Of a stretch of DNA of 7,503 nucleotides, positions 6,025-7,503 are shown in pieces. The stretch is from NCBI GenBank assembly GCA_937901345.1, contig CALCHM010000073.1, forward strand, positions 1-7,503, written 5' to 3'. Below the pieces are notes generated by a model. It was given only the letters and a program-made list of their open reading frames with translations. It did no database searches and was not told the DNA's origin. Each line of letters begins with the position of its first letter. Position 1 is the first letter of the stretch. Both the position numbers and the translations under genes were made by a program. This DNA is from an uncultured Prevotella sp. GTDB lineage: Bacteria > Bacteroidota > Bacteroidia > Bacteroidales > Bacteroidaceae.

Positions 6025-7104
6025 TTAATTCGCTATTTCCACCTTCATACCCATGCGAAGTTGCATCGTACCGCTGGTGATGACGGTGTCGCCCACTTCA
6101 AGACCTGAGATGATTTGCACTTCCTTGTCTGTGCGGAGGCCCTTTTTGATTTCTACGGGTTGCGCCGTGCCACTGCGGTAGCAGAACACCTTGTCGATAC
6201 CCATTTCTGAGATAATTGCTTCCGAGGGAACAGCGAGGGTGTTGTTGAAGTGTTGCGTGGTGAGCGTTACTTGCACGTAACGACCAGACATGAGTGCGTG
6301 GTTGGCATTGTTGTACAGCGCACGCACGGTGTAAGTTCGGGTGTCGGTGTTCACACGAGAATCCGTAGCGTAAATCTTTGCGAGGCGCTTTTCAAGGTCG
6401 CCTTCAACGATAAAGCTGAGCGTGTCGCCCGCATGCAAATTGCCCGCATAACGTTCGGGCACGGCAAATTCAATCTTCAATACGTCCGTAGCCGTGAGTG
6501 CTGCAATGGCTTCTGAAGGACTCACGTATTTACCCACACTGACCTTGCGCAAACCGATGGTGCCGTCAAAGGGGGCACGCAGTTCTGTTTGTGCAATTTG
6601 TGCCTGCACCTGTTCTATCTCAGCACGGAGCGAGAGCAAAGCAGCTTCGGCTTCCTGGAATGCCTCCTTACTCACGGCTTCCTTTTCGAGCAAGATGCGC
6701 TGACGGCGCAAGCGGTCTTCGGTCAACTGCTGTTGCGCCTGCAAGCGGCGTAAGTTGGCCTGGAGTGTCGCATCGTTGAGTTTGGCAAGGAGTTGTCCCT
6801 TATGCACGCGTGCACCTTCGTTGAAATAGATGTCGGTGATTTTTCCCGATGATTCAAACGAAAGGTTTACTTCTTCGTTGGGCAGCAACGAACCTGAAAT
6901 AGTCATTGCGTCCGTCAACTTGCGCGGTTCCATAATTTGCGTGCGCACTTGAAGCGCTTGTTTGCGGGGTGCTCCCGCTGGTGCAGCCTTTAAATCTTCA
7001 TTTTCTTTCGGTACGAAGGCGTTGTAGGCCATAACACCTAGTCCGATGCCGATAATTCCTACTGCTGTCCAGCGGAATAATGCTTTCATTTTTGATTTGT
7101 CCAT
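6025..7104 (-). CDS. RND efflux periplasmic adaptor (membrane fusion protein, HlyD/AcrA family)
   Basis: This 359-residue adaptor links the RND transporter to the outer-membrane channel. A basic N-terminus (MDKSKMKALFRW) and a single hydrophobic helix (about 13-30) anchor it in the inner membrane. There is no lipobox cysteine, unlike lipoprotein adaptors such as AcrA. The domains in order are: first half of the barrel-sandwich (lipoyl-like) domain at about 68-110 (ESSGKITDIYFNEGARVHKGQLLAKL), a Gln/Glu/Arg-rich alpha-helical hairpin (about 111-172), second half of the lipoyl-like domain (TELRAPFDGTIG to about 203), beta-barrel (about 208-283), and membrane-proximal domain (about 288-359, with GLEVGDTVITSG). 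The ATG at 7104 is preferred. The frame stays open upstream to 7467 only because it runs through the promoter and a 42-bp repeat array whose period is divisible by three. It is the first gene of the pump operon. Confidence 0.94.
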   Translation of the reverse strand: MDKSKMKALFRWTAVGIIGIGLGVMAYNAFVPKENEDLKAAPAGAPRKQALQVRTQIMEPRKLTDAMTISGSLLPNEEVNLSFESSGKITDIYFNEGARVHKGQLLAKLNDATLQANLRRLQAQQQLTEDRLRRQRILLEKEAVSKEAFQEAEAALLSLRAEIEQVQAQIAQTELRAPFDGTIGLRKVSVGKYVSPSEAIAALTATDVLKIEFAVPERYAGNLHAGDTLSFIVEGDLEKRLAKIYATDSRVNTDTRTYTVRALYNNANHALMSGRYVQVTLTTQHFNNTLAVPSEAIISEMGIDKVFCYRSGTAQPVEIKKGLRTDKEVQIISGLEVGDTVITSGTMQLRMGMKVEIAN

Positions 7105-7166
7105 AATTAGTGGAGATGTATTTGTTTGTATGGTTTTACTTGTGATTGTGTTGATTTTCAACCGTG

Positions 7167-7174
7167 CAAATATA
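7167..7174 (-). promoter_or_regulatory. Bacteroidetes-type -7 promoter element for the efflux operon
   Basis: Read on the minus strand, the sequence is TATATTTG followed by CA, matching the Bacteroidetes -7 consensus TAnnTTTG. It lies 62 bp upstream of the adaptor ATG at 7104, which would give a leader of about 55 nt. No convincing -33 TTTG is seen at the expected distance; upstream there is only a T-run and a C-rich stretch. A small inverted repeat, GTTGA-ttt-TCAAC (7150-7162), lies at about the transcription start. No operator for a named regulator is recognised. Confidence 0.6.
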
Positions 7175-7295
7175 CAAAAAAGAGGGGTACGGAAGAACAT
7201 TCTGCGTGCTATTTTAACAAGATGAAGAACGACAAATGCAAGCAGCACAGCATCTGAGCGCTGTGGGGATGATCGCAGGGTGTTTTTGATGTGTT
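7175..7295. other. Upstream non-coding stretch between promoter and array B
   Basis: No gene, RNA or clear operator is recognised in this stretch. It separates the operon promoter from the 42-bp tandem array. The minus-strand frame that stays open across it has no homology-like features and is not a credible N-terminal extension of the adaptor. Confidence 0.4.
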
Positions 7296-7498
7296 CAAGT
7301 GGTTGCGCATGTGGCAAAAAGAACTTTTTCAAGGGTAGCACCGAGGTGGCAACCGTGAAAATGACCATTTTGAAGGGTAGCACCGCGGTGGGCGACGGGA
7401 AAATGGCCATTTTGAAGGCGAGCACTGCGGTGGACGACGGGAAAATGACCGTTGGGAGGGCGAGCACCGCGGTTTTTTGCGGAATATGACCATATTTT
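7296..7498. repeat. Tandem array B: about five 42-bp units, each with two inverted repeats
   Basis: Units start at 7331, 7373, 7415 and 7457, exactly 42 bp apart, with a diverged unit in register before 7331. Each unit has a first dyad based on CACCGCGGTG (an exact palindrome in the 7373 unit) and a second based on AAAATGGCCATTTT (exact in the same unit). The second dyad changes in a paired way: AAAAAG-aa-CTTTTT at 7316-7329, AAAATG-ac-CATTTT at 7358-7371, and AATATG-ac-CATATT in the last unit. The 7415 unit has lost part of this stem. Because 42 is divisible by three, both strands stay open with a 14-residue period, but this is probably not coding. The array runs to within five bases of the window edge and may continue. 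Confidence 0.88.
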
Positions 7499-7503
7499 CG
7501 ATT

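Noticed and set aside
7280..7489. Small plus-strand protein with a 14-residue repeat
   Set aside because: It is produced by the 42-bp array, which is open on both strands. There is no separate promoter or start context, and the variation between units preserves DNA palindromes rather than one peptide.

Overview
The window looks like a chromosomal segment of a Bacteroidales bacterium, probably near Prevotella. The evidence is a Bacteroidetes-type -7 promoter element (TATATTTGCA), starts without Shine-Dalgarno sequences, and the typical protein forms of its tripartite pump. The genus is inference. There are four intact protein genes and an unusual amount of structured repeat DNA between them.

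Layout, left to right. A plus-strand gene (179-802) encodes a six-helix HdeD/DUF308-type membrane protein and ends at a strong intrinsic terminator (855-892). A gene-free convergent gap follows (about 803-1428). It holds a tandem array of about 41-bp units, each with two inverted repeats (894-1179), and a likely terminator for the opposing operon (1378-1406). The rest of the window is a minus-strand operon read right to left. A promoter near 7167 is followed by a periplasmic adaptor (membrane fusion protein, 7104-6025), an RND inner-membrane transporter (5877-2863) and a TolC-family outer-membrane channel (2757-1429). A second tandem array, of 42-bp units with a similar two-dyad plan but different sequence, lies upstream of the promoter (7296-7498) and reaches the window's right end.

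Together the three operon products form a complete envelope-spanning HAE1-type efflux pump: a proton-driven RND trimer, an adaptor ring, and an outer-membrane exit duct. No regulator gene is visible, and the substrate cannot be read from sequence.

The most interesting material is between the genes. Both tandem arrays show paired base changes that preserve their inverted repeats. Two other intergenic gaps (MFP-RND, and upstream of HdeD) carry tandem 7-mers in opposite orientations on either side of a loop. The RND-TolC gap carries six 9-mers built around the palindrome TCTAGA. These repeats look like one or more undescribed families of structured intergenic elements. Whether they have a function is not known.
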